64,000 nucleotides of DNA from assembly GCF_000023105.1 (NCBI RefSeq), contig NC_012669.1, positions 186,001 through 250,000 on the forward strand. The letters are read 5' to 3'. This stretch comes from Beutenbergia cavernae DSM 12333. GTDB taxonomy: Bacteria > Actinomycetota > Actinomycetes > Actinomycetales > Beutenbergiaceae. Within the stretch, counting starts at the first letter, position 1; every line of letters begins with the position of its first letter. Positions 23,274 to 32,052 of the stretch are shown here, piece by piece. Position numbers and translations under genes: made by a program. The notes under the pieces were generated by a model. That model did not search any database and was not told where the DNA came from. It saw only the letters and a program-made list of their open reading frames with translations.

Positions 23274-24800
23274 ATGGTCACGGCCCGTATCACGGTCGAT
23301 CGGGATTTCACCGTCGGTCTGGTACCGCGGCGCTTGTTCGGGAGCTTCGTGGAGCACATGGGGCGGTGTGTGTACTCGGGGATCTATGAGCCGGGGCACC
23401 CGACCGCGACGCCGGAGGGGTTCCGGCAGGACGTGCTGGACCTGACCAGGGAGCTGGGGGTCACGGTGGTGCGCTACCCGGGTGGGAACTTCGTGTCCGG
23501 GTATGACTGGGAGGACGGCGTCGGGCCTGTCGATCAGCGGCCGCGGCGGCTGGACGCGGCGTGGCACTCGGTGGAGACGAACGCGTTCGGGCTGCACGAG
23601 TTCGTCGCGTGGGCGGGGACGGCGGACGTGGAGGTGATGGAGGCGGTGAACCTCGGCACGCGCGGCGTGGACGAGGCGCGGCGCCTCGTGGAGTACGCGA
23701 ACCATCCGGGTGGCACGGCGCTGTCGGACCTGCGCCGTGCGAACGGGGCGGAGGAGCCGTTCGGCATATCGCTGTGGTGTCTGGGGAACGAGATGGACGG
23801 GCCGTGGCAGATCGGGCACAAGACGGCGGAGGAGTACGGGCACCTCGCGGTGGAGACGGCGAAGGCGATGCGGTGGGTGGATCCCGGGCTGGAGCTCGTC
23901 GCGGTCGGCAGCTCCGGGCGCGGGATGCCGACGTTCGGCGACTGGGAGCGGGTCGTGCTGCGCCACGCCTACTCGGAGGTCGACTACATCTCGCTGCACG
24001 CGTACTACGGCGAGAGCGACGGTGACGCGGCGAGCTATCTCGCCTCCGGGGTCGACATGGACCGGTTCATCGACGGCGTGGTCGCGACGGTCGACGCGGA
24101 GCGCGCCCGGGGCAAGCACCGCAAGGTCGTCAACCTCTCGTTCGACGAGTGGAACGTGCTCCACCCGCCCGCCGGCGACGACGCTCCGGCCGACGTTCCG
24201 GCCGACTGGCCCGAGCACCCACCGATCGCCGAGCACACATACGACGTGACGGACGCCGTCGTCGTCGGCACCCTGCTGCATTCCCTGTTGCGCCACGGCG
24301 ACCGCGTGACCGTCGCGAACCAGGCCATCCTCGTGAACGTCCTGGGCCCCATCCGGAGCGAGGAAGGTGGCCCGGCGTGGCGGCAGGCGACCTTCTGGCC
24401 GTTCGCCCGGACCGCGGCCCTGGCACGCGGGGCGATCCTGCGCACGGCGGTGACGAGCGAGCGCGCGGAGACGGAGAAGCACGGCGAGGTCGACGTCGTC
24501 GACGCCGCCGCCACCTGGGACGCCGAACGCGGGCGGGTGGCCCTGTTCCTCGCCAATCGGGATCTGGCCGCCGATGCTGCCGTCGAGCTCGTGCTGCGCG
24601 GTCTGGACGTGACGCGTGTCGTGAGCGCCGAGGTGCTGGCCGGCCCGGACGGCGACCGGACCGTGACGAACGACGTCGAGAACCCGGAGCGGGTCGGCCT
24701 GCGGCCGCTCGACGGCGTCCTCGCCGACGGGGACGCCGTCCGCGTGAGGCTGCCGCCCGTGTCCTGGGCCGTCGTCGAGCTCGAGGTCACGACCGCCTGA
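23274..24800 (+). CDS. Alpha-L-arabinofuranosidase, GH51 (copy b)
   Basis: This 508-residue cytoplasmic enzyme has the standard AbfA length. The N-terminus LVPRRLFGSFVEHMGRCVY is typical GH51. The acid/base is Glu173 (GNEMDGPWQIGH) and the nucleophile Glu292 (SFDEWNV). The C-terminal ~120 residues form the beta-sandwich domain. It releases terminal alpha-L-arabinofuranose from imported oligosaccharides. GAGGAG precedes the ATG. Copy b is closer to the classic hexameric bacterial arabinofuranosidases than copy a. Downstream lies the hairpin array shared with the convergent dehydratase gene. Confidence 0.96.
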   Translation: MVTARITVDRDFTVGLVPRRLFGSFVEHMGRCVYSGIYEPGHPTATPEGFRQDVLDLTRELGVTVVRYPGGNFVSGYDWEDGVGPVDQRPRRLDAAWHSVETNAFGLHEFVAWAGTADVEVMEAVNLGTRGVDEARRLVEYANHPGGTALSDLRRANGAEEPFGISLWCLGNEMDGPWQIGHKTAEEYGHLAVETAKAMRWVDPGLELVAVGSSGRGMPTFGDWERVVLRHAYSEVDYISLHAYYGESDGDAASYLASGVDMDRFIDGVVATVDAERARGKHRKVVNLSFDEWNVLHPPAGDDAPADVPADWPEHPPIAEHTYDVTDAVVVGTLLHSLLRHGDRVTVANQAILVNVLGPIRSEEGGPAWRQATFWPFARTAALARGAILRTAVTSERAETEKHGEVDVVDAAATWDAERGRVALFLANRDLAADAAVELVLRGLDVTRVVSAEVLAGPDGDRTVTNDVENPERVGLRPLDGVLADGDAVRVRLPPVSWAVVELEVTTA

Positions 24801-24838
24801 CGGCCCAACCCAGTCGAGAGAGGGTGGGTGCCGGCCGC

Positions 24839-25052
24839 CTACGTCACTGATCCACCCAGCGGATCAGTGACGTAGGCCGGGGCGTGGGGGGTGCCGGACT
24901 ACGTCACTGATCCACCCAGCGGATCAGTGACGTAGGCCGCGGCGTGGGGGGTGCCGGACTACGTCAGTGACCCACCCAGCGGGTCAGTGACGTAGGGGAG
25001 GTGGTGGGTGTCGGACTGCGTCAGTGACCCACCCAGCGGGTCAGTGACGTAC
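24839..25052. repeat. Array of four hairpin repeats between convergent genes
   Basis: Four 37-bp units at 24839-24875, 24899-24935, 24959-24995 and 25016-25052 are spaced 60, 60 and 57 bp apart. Units 1 and 2 are perfect hairpins: CTACGTCACTGATCC, loop ACCCAGC, GGATCAGTGACGTAG. Units 3 and 4 change the stem to ...GACCC/GGGTC..., with compensating changes on both arms near the loop and one or two mismatches further out. The 20-23-bp linkers are nearly identical G-rich sequence (GGCGTGGGGGGTGCCGGA in units 1-2). It fills most of the 327-bp gap 24801-25127; the remaining bases show nothing else. Possible roles are a bidirectional terminator, mRNA-end protection or a protein-binding site. Confidence 0.9.
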
Positions 25053-25127
25053 GGCGCCGACACAGAGGCCGGCCCGACCCGCGCCGCACGGCTTGCCTGG
25101 ACCGGCGCCGGCCACGGCGCCTCGACC

Positions 25128-26855
25128 TCAGTGGGACTCGCGGCCCACCCGGTGCCCGCTCGAGCCGACGAGGAAGTCGAGGTCCGCTCCGGTGTCGGCC
25201 TGCTGCACGTGGTCGACGTACAGACGCTCCCAGCCGCGCGCCGGCGCGGCGAAGGAGGCGAGCGCGGCCGGAGCGGGCTCGCGCGCGTCCAGCTCGACCG
25301 GTGCACCGTCGGGACCGACGACGTCGAGCCGCCGCCCCGGCACGTCGAGGCGGACGAGGTCGCCCGTCCGGATGCGGGCGAGCGGCCCGCCCGCCGCGGC
25401 CTCCGGCGTCACGTGCAGCACCACCGTCCCGTACGCGGTCCCGCTCATCCGCCCGTCGCAGATGCGCACCATGTCGCGGACGCCCGCCTCGACGAGCTTC
25501 TTCGGCATCGGCATGTTCGACACCTCGGGCATGCCTGGGTACCCGCGCGGCCCGCAGCCGCGGAGCACGAGCACGCTCGAGGGGTCGACGTCGAGGTCCG
25601 GGTCGTCCAGCCGCGCGTGCAGGTCCTCGATCGAGTCGAAGACGACGGCGCGGCCGGTGTGCTGCAGGAGCTCCGGCGTCGCGGCGGCCGGCTTGACGAT
25701 CGCACCGCCCGGGGCGAGGTTCCCGCGCAGGACGGCGATCCCGGCGTCGGGCTGGACCGGCTCGGCGATCGTGCGGATGACCTCGCGGTCCCACACGTCG
25801 GCGTCGTCGAGGTAGTCCACCAGCGGCTTGCCGGTGACGGTGAGCGCGGCCGGGTCGAGCAGGTCGCGCACCTCGCGCAGCACGGCGTGCAGGCCGCCGG
25901 CCCGGTAGAGGTCGTCCATGAGGAAGCGGCCCGCCGGCTGCAGGTCGACGAGCAGCGGCACGTGCGAGCCGATCCGGTCGAAGTCGTCGACGGTGAGGTC
26001 GATGCCGAGCCGCCCGGCGATGGCGAGCAGGTGCACGACGGCGTTCGTCGAGCCGCCGATCGCGGCCAGCGTCACGATCGCGTTGTGGAAGGAGGCCTTC
26101 GTGAGGACGTCGGCCGGGCCGCGGTCCGCGGCGACGAGCTCGACGGCGAGCCGCCCGGTCGCGTGCGCGCCCTCGAGCAGCCGGCTGTCCGGCGCGGGCG
26201 TGCCGGCCAGGCCCGGGAGCACCATGCCCAGCGCCTCGGCCAGGAGGCCCATGGTCGACGCCGTGCCCATCGTGTTGCAGTGCCCGCGGCTGCGGATCAT
26301 CGCCGATTCGCTGCGCGTGAACTGTTCCTCTGACAGCGTGCCGGCGCGCACCTCCTCGGAGAGGCGCCACACGTCCGTCCCGCAGCCGAGCGCGACTCCC
26401 TGGAACGTCCCGGTGAGCATGGGGCCGCCGGGGACGACGACGGCGGGCAGTCCCACGGACGACGCGCCCATGAGCAGCGCGGGGATCGTCTTGTCGCACC
26501 CGCCGAGGAGGACGACGCCGTCGATCGGGTTGCCGCGGATCATCTCCTCCACGGCCATCGCCGACATGTTCCGCCAGAGCATCGCCGTGGGCCGCATCTG
26601 CGTCTCGCCCAACGACGGCACCGGCATGACGAGCGGCACGCCCCCGGCCGCCAGGACGCCGTCGGCCACGCTGCGGGCGACCTCGGTGAGGTGCGCGTTG
26701 CACGGCGACAGGTCCGACGCGGTGTTCGCGATGGCGACGTGCGGGTGGGTGCCGTCGAACGCGTCGTTCGGCAGACCTCGCCGCATCCACGCACGGTGGA
26801 TGTAGGCGTCCCGGCCCTGCCCGGCGTACCACTGCTGGCTGCGCAGCTGCTTCAT
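25128..26855 (-). CDS. IlvD/Edd-family sugar-acid dehydratase (L-arabonate dehydratase-like)
   Basis: This 575-residue protein begins LRSQQWYAGQGRDAYIHRAW, the start seen in pentonate/hexonate dehydratases rather than in dihydroxyacid dehydratase. The Fe-S cluster ligands Cys52 (SPCNAHL), Cys120 (GGCDKT) and Cys193 (GHCNTMGTAST) are all present, as is IGGSTNAVVHL. The family removes water from aldonic acids to give 2-keto-3-deoxy acids. Beside two arabinofuranosidases and a sugar dehydrogenase, L-arabonate is the natural guess, but substrate specificity inside this family is hard to read. It is divergent from the zinc dehydrogenase, sharing a 100-bp regulatory region, and convergent with GH51b across the hairpin array. 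Confidence 0.9.
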   Translation of the reverse strand: MKQLRSQQWYAGQGRDAYIHRAWMRRGLPNDAFDGTHPHVAIANTASDLSPCNAHLTEVARSVADGVLAAGGVPLVMPVPSLGETQMRPTAMLWRNMSAMAVEEMIRGNPIDGVVLLGGCDKTIPALLMGASSVGLPAVVVPGGPMLTGTFQGVALGCGTDVWRLSEEVRAGTLSEEQFTRSESAMIRSRGHCNTMGTASTMGLLAEALGMVLPGLAGTPAPDSRLLEGAHATGRLAVELVAADRGPADVLTKASFHNAIVTLAAIGGSTNAVVHLLAIAGRLGIDLTVDDFDRIGSHVPLLVDLQPAGRFLMDDLYRAGGLHAVLREVRDLLDPAALTVTGKPLVDYLDDADVWDREVIRTIAEPVQPDAGIAVLRGNLAPGGAIVKPAAATPELLQHTGRAVVFDSIEDLHARLDDPDLDVDPSSVLVLRGCGPRGYPGMPEVSNMPMPKKLVEAGVRDMVRICDGRMSGTAYGTVVLHVTPEAAAGGPLARIRTGDLVRLDVPGRRLDVVGPDGAPVELDAREPAPAALASFAAPARGWERLYVDHVQQADTGADLDFLVGSSGHRVGRESH

Positions 26856-26890
26856 CGACGCTGTCCCTCGCTCCCGGAGTCGTGCGCCCT

Positions 26891-26911
26891 AAGGTTGGCA
26901 CGGTTACCGTC
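26891..26911. promoter_or_regulatory. Promoter and palindromic operator between dehydratase and dehydrogenase genes
   Basis: On the plus strand TAAGGT (26891-26896) is a good -10. ACGGTTACCGT (26901-26911), a perfect 5+1+5 palindrome, lies over the predicted transcription start. It differs from the AT-rich sites near the LacI gene, so another regulator may act here. The whole divergent gap is 26856-26955. Confidence 0.4.
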
Positions 26912-26955
26912 CCCGACGCCCCAGGAGCCCAGCCCGTGAACGGCAGGCCGCGGTC

Positions 26956-27969
26956 ATGAAGGCTCTGGTGCTCACCGGCCCGCACGCGTGGGCGGTCGAG
27001 GACGTCCGGGAGCCGGTGGCCGGCCCGGGGCAGGTGGTCGTCGACGTCGCCCGCGTCGGTGTGTGCGGCACCGACCTCGAGCTGTTCAGCGGCGACATGG
27101 CCTACCTCCGCGACGGCCAGGCCGCGTACCCGCTGCGGCCGGGCCACGAGTGGTGCGGCACCGTGAGCGAGGTGGGCGACGGCGTCGACGGCGGCCTGGA
27201 GGGTCGGCGCGTCACCGGCGACACGATGCTCGGCTGCGGGACGTGCGCGCGGTGCCGCGCCGGTCGGCACCACGTCTGCGCGAACCGGTACGAGATCGGG
27301 ATCCGCGGCGGGTGGCACGGCGCGCTCGCCGAGCGGCTGCTCGTGCCGGCGAACGCGCTGCACCGCTTGCCGGACGCCGTCGACGACGTCGTCGGCGCCC
27401 TGGTGGAGCCCGGCGGGAACGCGCTGCGCGCCGTGCGTGCCGCGGCGACCGGACCGGGGGAGCCGCTGCTCGTGGTCGGCCCCGGGACGATCGGGCTCCT
27501 CGCGGCGCTGTTCGCGCGGGACGCGGGCGCCGACGTCCACCTGCTCGGCGTCGACGACCGCTCGCTCGCCTTCGCGCGCTCGCTCGGCTTCGCGCAGGCG
27601 TGGACGACGGCGTCGCTCCCCGAGCTGCCGTGGGCGGCCGTGATCGACGCGTCCACGGGGCACGACGTGCCGCGCCGGGCGGTCGAGCTCGTGGAGCCGG
27701 CCGGGCGGGTCGTGCTCATCGGGATCTCCGACGCCCCGAGCACGCTCGACACACGCGAGCTGCCGCTGCGGGACCTGACGGTCGTCGGCATCCTCGGCGG
27801 GTCGGCGGGGCTGGCCGGCGCGATCGAGCGGTACGCGAGCGGCGCCGTCGACCCCGGCCCGCTGGTCGCGGCGACGGTGGGGCTCGGAGAGGCCGGCGAC
27901 GTGCTGGGCGGTTGGCGCCCGGACGACGCCGGGCCGGGGCCGAAGCTGCACGTCGACCCGCGGCGCTGA
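26956..27969 (+). CDS. Zinc-dependent sugar/polyol dehydrogenase (MDR superfamily)
   Basis: This 337-residue protein has an N-terminal GroES-like domain with catalytic zinc ligands Cys37 (GVCGTD) and His64-Glu65 (PGHEW). The complete structural zinc set is Cys94, Cys97, Cys100 and Cys108. The Rossmann fold starts at PLLVVGPGTIGLLAALFARD. It resembles the sorbitol/threonine/galactitol dehydrogenase branch. It would oxidise a secondary alcohol of a sugar, polyol or sugar acid with NAD(P). Divergent pairing with a sugar-acid dehydratase suggests consecutive steps of an oxidative pentose route. The Shine-Dalgarno is weak. It is convergent with the pentapeptide-repeat gene 20 bp away. Confidence 0.88.
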   Translation: MKALVLTGPHAWAVEDVREPVAGPGQVVVDVARVGVCGTDLELFSGDMAYLRDGQAAYPLRPGHEWCGTVSEVGDGVDGGLEGRRVTGDTMLGCGTCARCRAGRHHVCANRYEIGIRGGWHGALAERLLVPANALHRLPDAVDDVVGALVEPGGNALRAVRAAATGPGEPLLVVGPGTIGLLAALFARDAGADVHLLGVDDRSLAFARSLGFAQAWTTASLPELPWAAVIDASTGHDVPRRAVELVEPAGRVVLIGISDAPSTLDTRELPLRDLTVVGILGGSAGLAGAIERYASGAVDPGPLVAATVGLGEAGDVLGGWRPDDAGPGPKLHVDPRR

Positions 27970-27989
27970 CTCGCCGGCGGTCTGCCGTC

Positions 27990-28607
27990 TCAGACGTCGA
28001 CGACGAGCCCGAGCCCCGCGGCGATCGCGATGGCCTGATCGGCGGTGATCGTGGCGCCGCGGAGCGTGACGACCCGCGGATCGATCTCGCCGAGAGCGCT
28101 GCCCCGCAGGTCGGCGTCGGTGAAGTCGGCGCCGTGCAGCCACGAGCCCGAGAGGTCGCACCCCGCGAACACCGAGCGCGCGCACCGCGCGTGGGTGAGG
28201 TCGGACTCGCGCAGCCGCACGCCGGTGAACTCGACCCCTTCGAGGTCGGCGCCCGGGAACCCGGCGAACGACCAGTCGCCGCGGTCCACCTTCATGATCC
28301 CGAAGCTGCACCCGTCGAACATCGCGCCCACCAGCTTGCAGCCCGTGAACGTCGCGTCGAAGAAGTTGCAGCGGCGGAACGTGCAGTTCACGAACGCCGT
28401 GGAGGCGTGGTGCGACACGTTGAACGCGACGTTGGAGAAGACGCACTCCGAGAACACCGTGCCGCGCGTGGACGCCTCGGTGAGGTCGACATCGACGAAC
28501 CGGACGCCGGCGTACTGCTCGGCGCCGACCTCGCGGCCGTACCAGTCCTCACCGCGGACGGTGGTCGTGGTCTCGGGATCGGGTGAGCCGCCTCGTCGTT
28601 CCGCCAT
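27990..28607 (-). CDS. Pentapeptide-repeat protein
   Basis: This 205-residue protein is built largely of A(D/N)LxX-type pentapeptide repeats from about residue 35 to 185 (for example CVFSNVAFN, CTFRRCNFFDATFTGCKL, GADFTDADLRGSAL). These should form a right-handed quadrilateral beta-helix. No signal peptide. The C-terminus (ITADQAIAIAAGLGLVVDV) is a capping helix. Such proteins can mimic DNA (MfpA/Qnr type) or act as scaffolds; this one lacks features that would decide. ATG 28607 is 6 nt after TCTACT, so the transcript may be leaderless. Confidence 0.85.
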   Translation of the reverse strand: MAERRGGSPDPETTTTVRGEDWYGREVGAEQYAGVRFVDVDLTEASTRGTVFSECVFSNVAFNVSHHASTAFVNCTFRRCNFFDATFTGCKLVGAMFDGCSFGIMKVDRGDWSFAGFPGADLEGVEFTGVRLRESDLTHARCARSVFAGCDLSGSWLHGADFTDADLRGSALGEIDPRVVTLRGATITADQAIAIAAGLGLVVDV

Positions 28608-28638
28608 GCGTGCAGTAGAGCACCGCCCACCCACGCCG

Positions 28639-29259
28639 TCAGCGCATCGTGACCGTGACGAGGCAGAGCGCCGCGACCCACGCCCACCCGGCCACGATGT
28701 AGAGCCGCTGGACGAGGCCGACGCGCCGGCTCTCCCGCTCCCACAGCACGCCGAACCGGTACGACGCCACGCCGAGCCCCACGGCAGCGACGCCGCTGAC
28801 GATGGCGAACGCCGGCACCGCATCGGCGTACGCGAACGCCGCCGTGACGCACGCGACCGGGAGCGCCGCGAACACGACGGCGCCCGCCTGGTCGTGCCGC
28901 TCGTGCGCACGGCTGAACGTCGTCGGGTGCGCCGGCGCTCCCGGCGGGTAGTCGCGCATCGGGTCCATCGACCACACGCCGGACGCCGCGAGCGCCACGC
29001 CGAACGCCGCGATCACGACTCCGGTGGCTCGCCCCGGGAAGCCGTCGAGGGCCAGCGCGACGCCGACGCCGCCGGCCGCCGTTGCCGCGCCGGAGGTCAC
29101 GAAGTTCCACCGCTGGATCCAGCCGCGTGGCCCGAGCGCCAGCGCGCTCACGGCGTGCTCCGCGGGGCGGTAGCCCGGGCGGGTGGCGCCGTCGACCGTG
29201 AACACGACGACGAACAGGACGGCCCCGACGGCGCCGCACGTCAGCAGGGCGTCGATCAC
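28639..29259 (-). CDS. DUF998-family membrane protein
   Basis: About 206 residues with six hydrophobic helices. It has the DUF998 pattern: a first helix (ALLTCGAVGAVLFVVVFTVDG), then GYRPAEHAVSALALGPRGW in the first loop, WSMDPMRDYPPG in the middle loop and HERHDQAGAVVFAALP. Function unknown; some family members are proposed sterol-linked or stress membrane proteins, which I cannot support here. GTG 29259 is chosen because GGGAG lies 6 nt upstream, and TACGGT (29300-29295) would serve as its -10. Confidence 0.82.
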   Translation of the reverse strand: MIDALLTCGAVGAVLFVVVFTVDGATRPGYRPAEHAVSALALGPRGWIQRWNFVTSGAATAAGGVGVALALDGFPGRATGVVIAAFGVALAASGVWSMDPMRDYPPGAPAHPTTFSRAHERHDQAGAVVFAALPVACVTAAFAYADAVPAFAIVSGVAAVGLGVASYRFGVLWERESRRVGLVQRLYIVAGWAWVAALCLVTVTMR

Positions 29260-29426
29260 GGAGGGCTCCCGGTGCGGCGGCGGCTGTCGCGTCGACCGTA
29301 GCCCGGCGCCCTGCCTGGGCACCTGTGCCGGAAGTCATGGGTGAACGCCCGGGGCGCCCCGGGGTGCGGGGCGTGCTCAGCCGCCGTGCACGTGACGCCG
29401 TCGGCGGTGCGTGGTGTGCTGGGCGG

Positions 29427-29912
29427 GTGATCGTGCGAGACATGACGGCCGGCGAGCTCGACGTCGTGGGGGCGCTGCGCGTGGCGGCGTACAGCGTGGA
29501 CGGGCTGCTCGACGCGAGTCCGGAGTACGTCGAGGAGCTGCGCGGGCTGGGCGGCGACGGCCACGGCCAGGTGCTGGTCGCCGTCGGCAGCGGGGACGCC
29601 GTCGTCGGCACCCTCATGCTCGAGGACTTCGGCGCGCACAGCGAGGTCGCGCGCGAGGCCGGCGAGATCGAGATCCGCGGGTTCGCCGTCGACCCGGCGA
29701 TGCGGGGACGCGGCGTCGGGCGGGCGCTGCTCGCGGAGGCCGAGCAGCGCGCGGCCGTGCGTGGGCACCGGATGGTGCTCTCGACGCTCCCCGCGATGAC
29801 GGCCGCGCGCAGCCTGTACCTGGCGCAGGGCTACGAACGAGAGCCGGACCGCGACTGGGAGCCGCTGCCCGGCCTCCAGCTCCTCGCCTACGGGAAGGAC
29901 CTGCCGGGCTGA
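29427..29912 (+). CDS. GNAT-family N-acetyltransferase
   Basis: About 161 residues with a single acetyltransferase fold. The acetyl-CoA-binding loop is GEIEIRGFAVDPAMRGRGVG then RALLAEAEQRA (R-G-x-G-x-G/A), and the C-terminal strand pair includes YLAQGYERE. The substrate is unknown. GTG 29427 is preferred; GTG 29433 and ATG 29442 are nearby alternatives. The 167-bp gap before it (29260-29426) holds a 16-bp perfect palindrome (CCCGGGGCGCCCCGGG at 29348-29363) but no other gene. Confidence 0.82.
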   Translation: MIVRDMTAGELDVVGALRVAAYSVDGLLDASPEYVEELRGLGGDGHGQVLVAVGSGDAVVGTLMLEDFGAHSEVAREAGEIEIRGFAVDPAMRGRGVGRALLAEAEQRAAVRGHRMVLSTLPAMTAARSLYLAQGYEREPDRDWEPLPGLQLLAYGKDLPG

Positions 29913-29950
29913 CCCCGGCTCGCGCCTCGTGCGCTGCGCCGTCGGCAGGC

Positions 29951-31543
29951 TCAGCGGGGGTGGAGCCGGACGTTCGCGTACGTCGGCGGCTGGGACGCGA
30001 GGTCGAGAGCCTCTCCTGTGGACGAGAACCACACGTCGTCCGTGTGCCGCTCGAGCTGCAGCCGGTGACCCTCCCAGTCGATCGACGCGAGGCCGCCCTC
30101 GTGCCTCAGCCGCGTGCGCGTGACGGCGGTCCCGTCCCGGATCGAGTAGTCGCGGTTCCACGGGCCGGACGCCGTCGGCTCCGCGTCGGGCGGCGGATCG
30201 TTGCGGTGGTGGACCTGGCCGTCGATCGCTGACTCGAGCATGCCCGGCCGCCCGTCGGCGTCGACGTCGCGCAGCACGTACCGCTGGGGCGAGTCGCCGT
30301 CGACGGCGAGCTCGTGCGGGGTCACGAGCCGCGCCGAGCGCGAGGTCCCGCCCGACCGCACGACCACGCCGTCGCCGTCGACCGCGAGCGTGAGGGTGCC
30401 GACCCGGCCGACGTACTCGCCCGCGATCGCCGCGGGCGGGCGCGGGCCGCCGTCGGGGTGCGCCGTCGGGGCAGCCGGCCGCGGCGCCAGGTCCGCCCCG
30501 GTGAGGTCCCGGAGGATCTCGGTCGCGAGGCGGAACTGGAGCGGGTGCTTCGTGGAGTTGGTGAGGACGACGACGCCGAGCCCCGCCTCGGGTGCCCAGT
30601 AGATGTCGGACAGGAAGCCGAAGCCGCCGCCGCTGTGGCCGCGGATGACCAGGTCGCCGACGCGGATGAGCGCGACGCCGAGGCCGTAGCCCTGGTCGCG
30701 CTCCGGGTGGCCGGGGACCGCCGTCATCTCCTCGGCGAGCTCGCTCGGCAGCAGGTCGGCGCCGCCGCGCAGGTGGAGCTGCGCGAAGCGGCAGGCGTCG
30801 TCGACGCTGGCGTGGACGCCGCCCGCCGGGACCATCGGGACCCGGAACGGCACCCGCGCCGACGTCCCGTGCCCGAGCGCGTGGTCCCGGTCGGCCTTGA
30901 GCGTGGCGACGTCGGCGGTGGTGCGCGCGAGACCGAGCGGCTCCAGCAGCGCCCGCTCGAGGTGCCGGTGGAACGGCTCACCGCTCACGCGCTCGAGCAC
31001 GTGGCCGGCGAGGTCGTAGCCGAGGTTCGAGTACTCGTGGTGGTGGCCGACGTCGAAGCGGAGCCACGTGTCGCCGATGCTGCGGCAGTGGGCGGCGAAG
31101 CTCGCGTTCCCGACCACGTAGTTGTTCCCCACCGGCGCCTCGTGGGTGAAGCCTGCGGTGTGGGCGAGCAGGTGCCGCAGCGTGATGCGCCGCTCCGGGT
31201 TCGGCTCGAACCGGGTCCGCACGCGGAAGTCGGGCAGATAGTCGGTGATCGGCGCATCGAGATCGACGAGACCGTCGCCGACGGCGCGCAGCACCGCCGT
31301 CGCCGTATACATCTTCGAGCCCGACTGCAGGCCGAACGTGGTGTCGGTGGTGATCGGCTGCGACCCGTCCGCCGTCGTCGTCCCGAAGCCGGCCGACCAC
31401 AGGATGCGGGACGCGTCGCAGACGCCGATCGCGACCCCGGGGATCGCGTGCTCGGCCAGCAGACGCGGCACGCGCTGCTCGAGCTCCGCCGCGACGGTCT
31501 CGACGTCTCGTGGCACGACGGCCCCCTTGTCGTCCGTCGTCAC
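29951..31543 (-). CDS. Serine beta-lactamase-like hydrolase (class C / PBP4* fold)
   Basis: This 530-residue protein has the active-site set of the beta-lactamase/D-aminopeptidase fold: Ser74-x-x-Lys77 (SGSKMY), Tyr171-x-Asn173 (YSNLGYD) and HSGGGFG as the third motif. It has no signal peptide, so it is probably a cytoplasmic esterase or peptidase rather than a resistance enzyme. Residues ~385-530 form a separate strand-rich lipocalin-like tail. GTG 31543 overlaps the HxlR stop (GTGA), so the two are translationally coupled. It is third in a 32967-to-29951 operon after an alpha/beta hydrolase and an HxlR regulator. Confidence 0.88.
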   Translation of the reverse strand: MTTDDKGAVVPRDVETVAAELEQRVPRLLAEHAIPGVAIGVCDASRILWSAGFGTTTADGSQPITTDTTFGLQSGSKMYTATAVLRAVGDGLVDLDAPITDYLPDFRVRTRFEPNPERRITLRHLLAHTAGFTHEAPVGNNYVVGNASFAAHCRSIGDTWLRFDVGHHHEYSNLGYDLAGHVLERVSGEPFHRHLERALLEPLGLARTTADVATLKADRDHALGHGTSARVPFRVPMVPAGGVHASVDDACRFAQLHLRGGADLLPSELAEEMTAVPGHPERDQGYGLGVALIRVGDLVIRGHSGGGFGFLSDIYWAPEAGLGVVVLTNSTKHPLQFRLATEILRDLTGADLAPRPAAPTAHPDGGPRPPAAIAGEYVGRVGTLTLAVDGDGVVVRSGGTSRSARLVTPHELAVDGDSPQRYVLRDVDADGRPGMLESAIDGQVHHRNDPPPDAEPTASGPWNRDYSIRDGTAVTRTRLRHEGGLASIDWEGHRLQLERHTDDVWFSSTGEALDLASQPPTYANVRLHPR

Positions 31544-32049
31544 GCGCCGCGTCGTTCCCGCTCGACGACGGCGAGGTACGCCTCCTGAAGCTTCTCGCGC
31601 ACGGTGCGCCCGTCCGCCGGCGGGCCGGCCGGCACGCCGAGGTGCTCCTCGCGCAGCTCGACCATGAACCGCTCCCACACCTGGGGGCCGCCGTCGGCGA
31701 GCGTCGTGGCGCGGACCGAGAGCTCCTCGCTCACGGGCAGCCAGCGGCTGCCCCAGGTGCCGAGCGCCGCCATCACCGGGACGAGCTCGATCGACGCCTC
31801 GGTCAGGCTGTAGATGGCCTTCTGCTTGTGCGACGGGTCGTCCCGCTTCGTCAGCATGCCGAGCGCGACGAGCTTCTTCAGCCGCGCGGCGAGCACGTTC
31901 GAGGCGATGCCCTCGATCGACCCCGTGAGGAGCTCGCGGAAGTGCCGCCGACCGCCGAAGACCATGTCGCGCAGGATGATCAGGCTCCACTTGTCGCCGA
32001 ACACCTCGAGCGAGAGGTTGATCGGGCAGCCGGAACGTGGGGTGGTCAC
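31540..32049 (-). CDS. HxlR-family transcriptional regulator
   Basis: This 169-residue protein begins CPINLSLEVFGDKWSLIILRD, the signature start of HxlR winged-helix regulators including the conserved Cys (here Cys8) that senses thiol stress or electrophiles in some members. The recognition region is GIASNVLAARLKKLVALGML and the wing KRDDPSHKQKAIYSLTE. It lies between two hydrolase genes, 3 bp after one and overlapping the other by 4 bp. It is therefore probably an autoregulator of this operon, perhaps acting at the palindrome 32981-32992. Confidence 0.92.
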   Translation of the reverse strand: MTTPRSGCPINLSLEVFGDKWSLIILRDMVFGGRRHFRELLTGSIEGIASNVLAARLKKLVALGMLTKRDDPSHKQKAIYSLTEASIELVPVMAALGTWGSRWLPVSEELSVRATTLADGGPQVWERFMVELREEHLGVPAGPPADGRTVREKLQEAYLAVVERERRGA

Positions 32050-32052
32050 GGC

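Noticed and set aside
24839-25052. CRISPR-like regular repeats (37-bp repeats at ~60-bp intervals)
   Set aside because: The spacers are nearly identical to each other, the repeats are full palindromes, and there are no cas genes; this is a hairpin array.
29951-31543. Beta-lactam resistance gene
   Set aside because: The motifs fit the broad serine-hydrolase fold, but there is no signal peptide and the gene sits in a general hydrolase operon.
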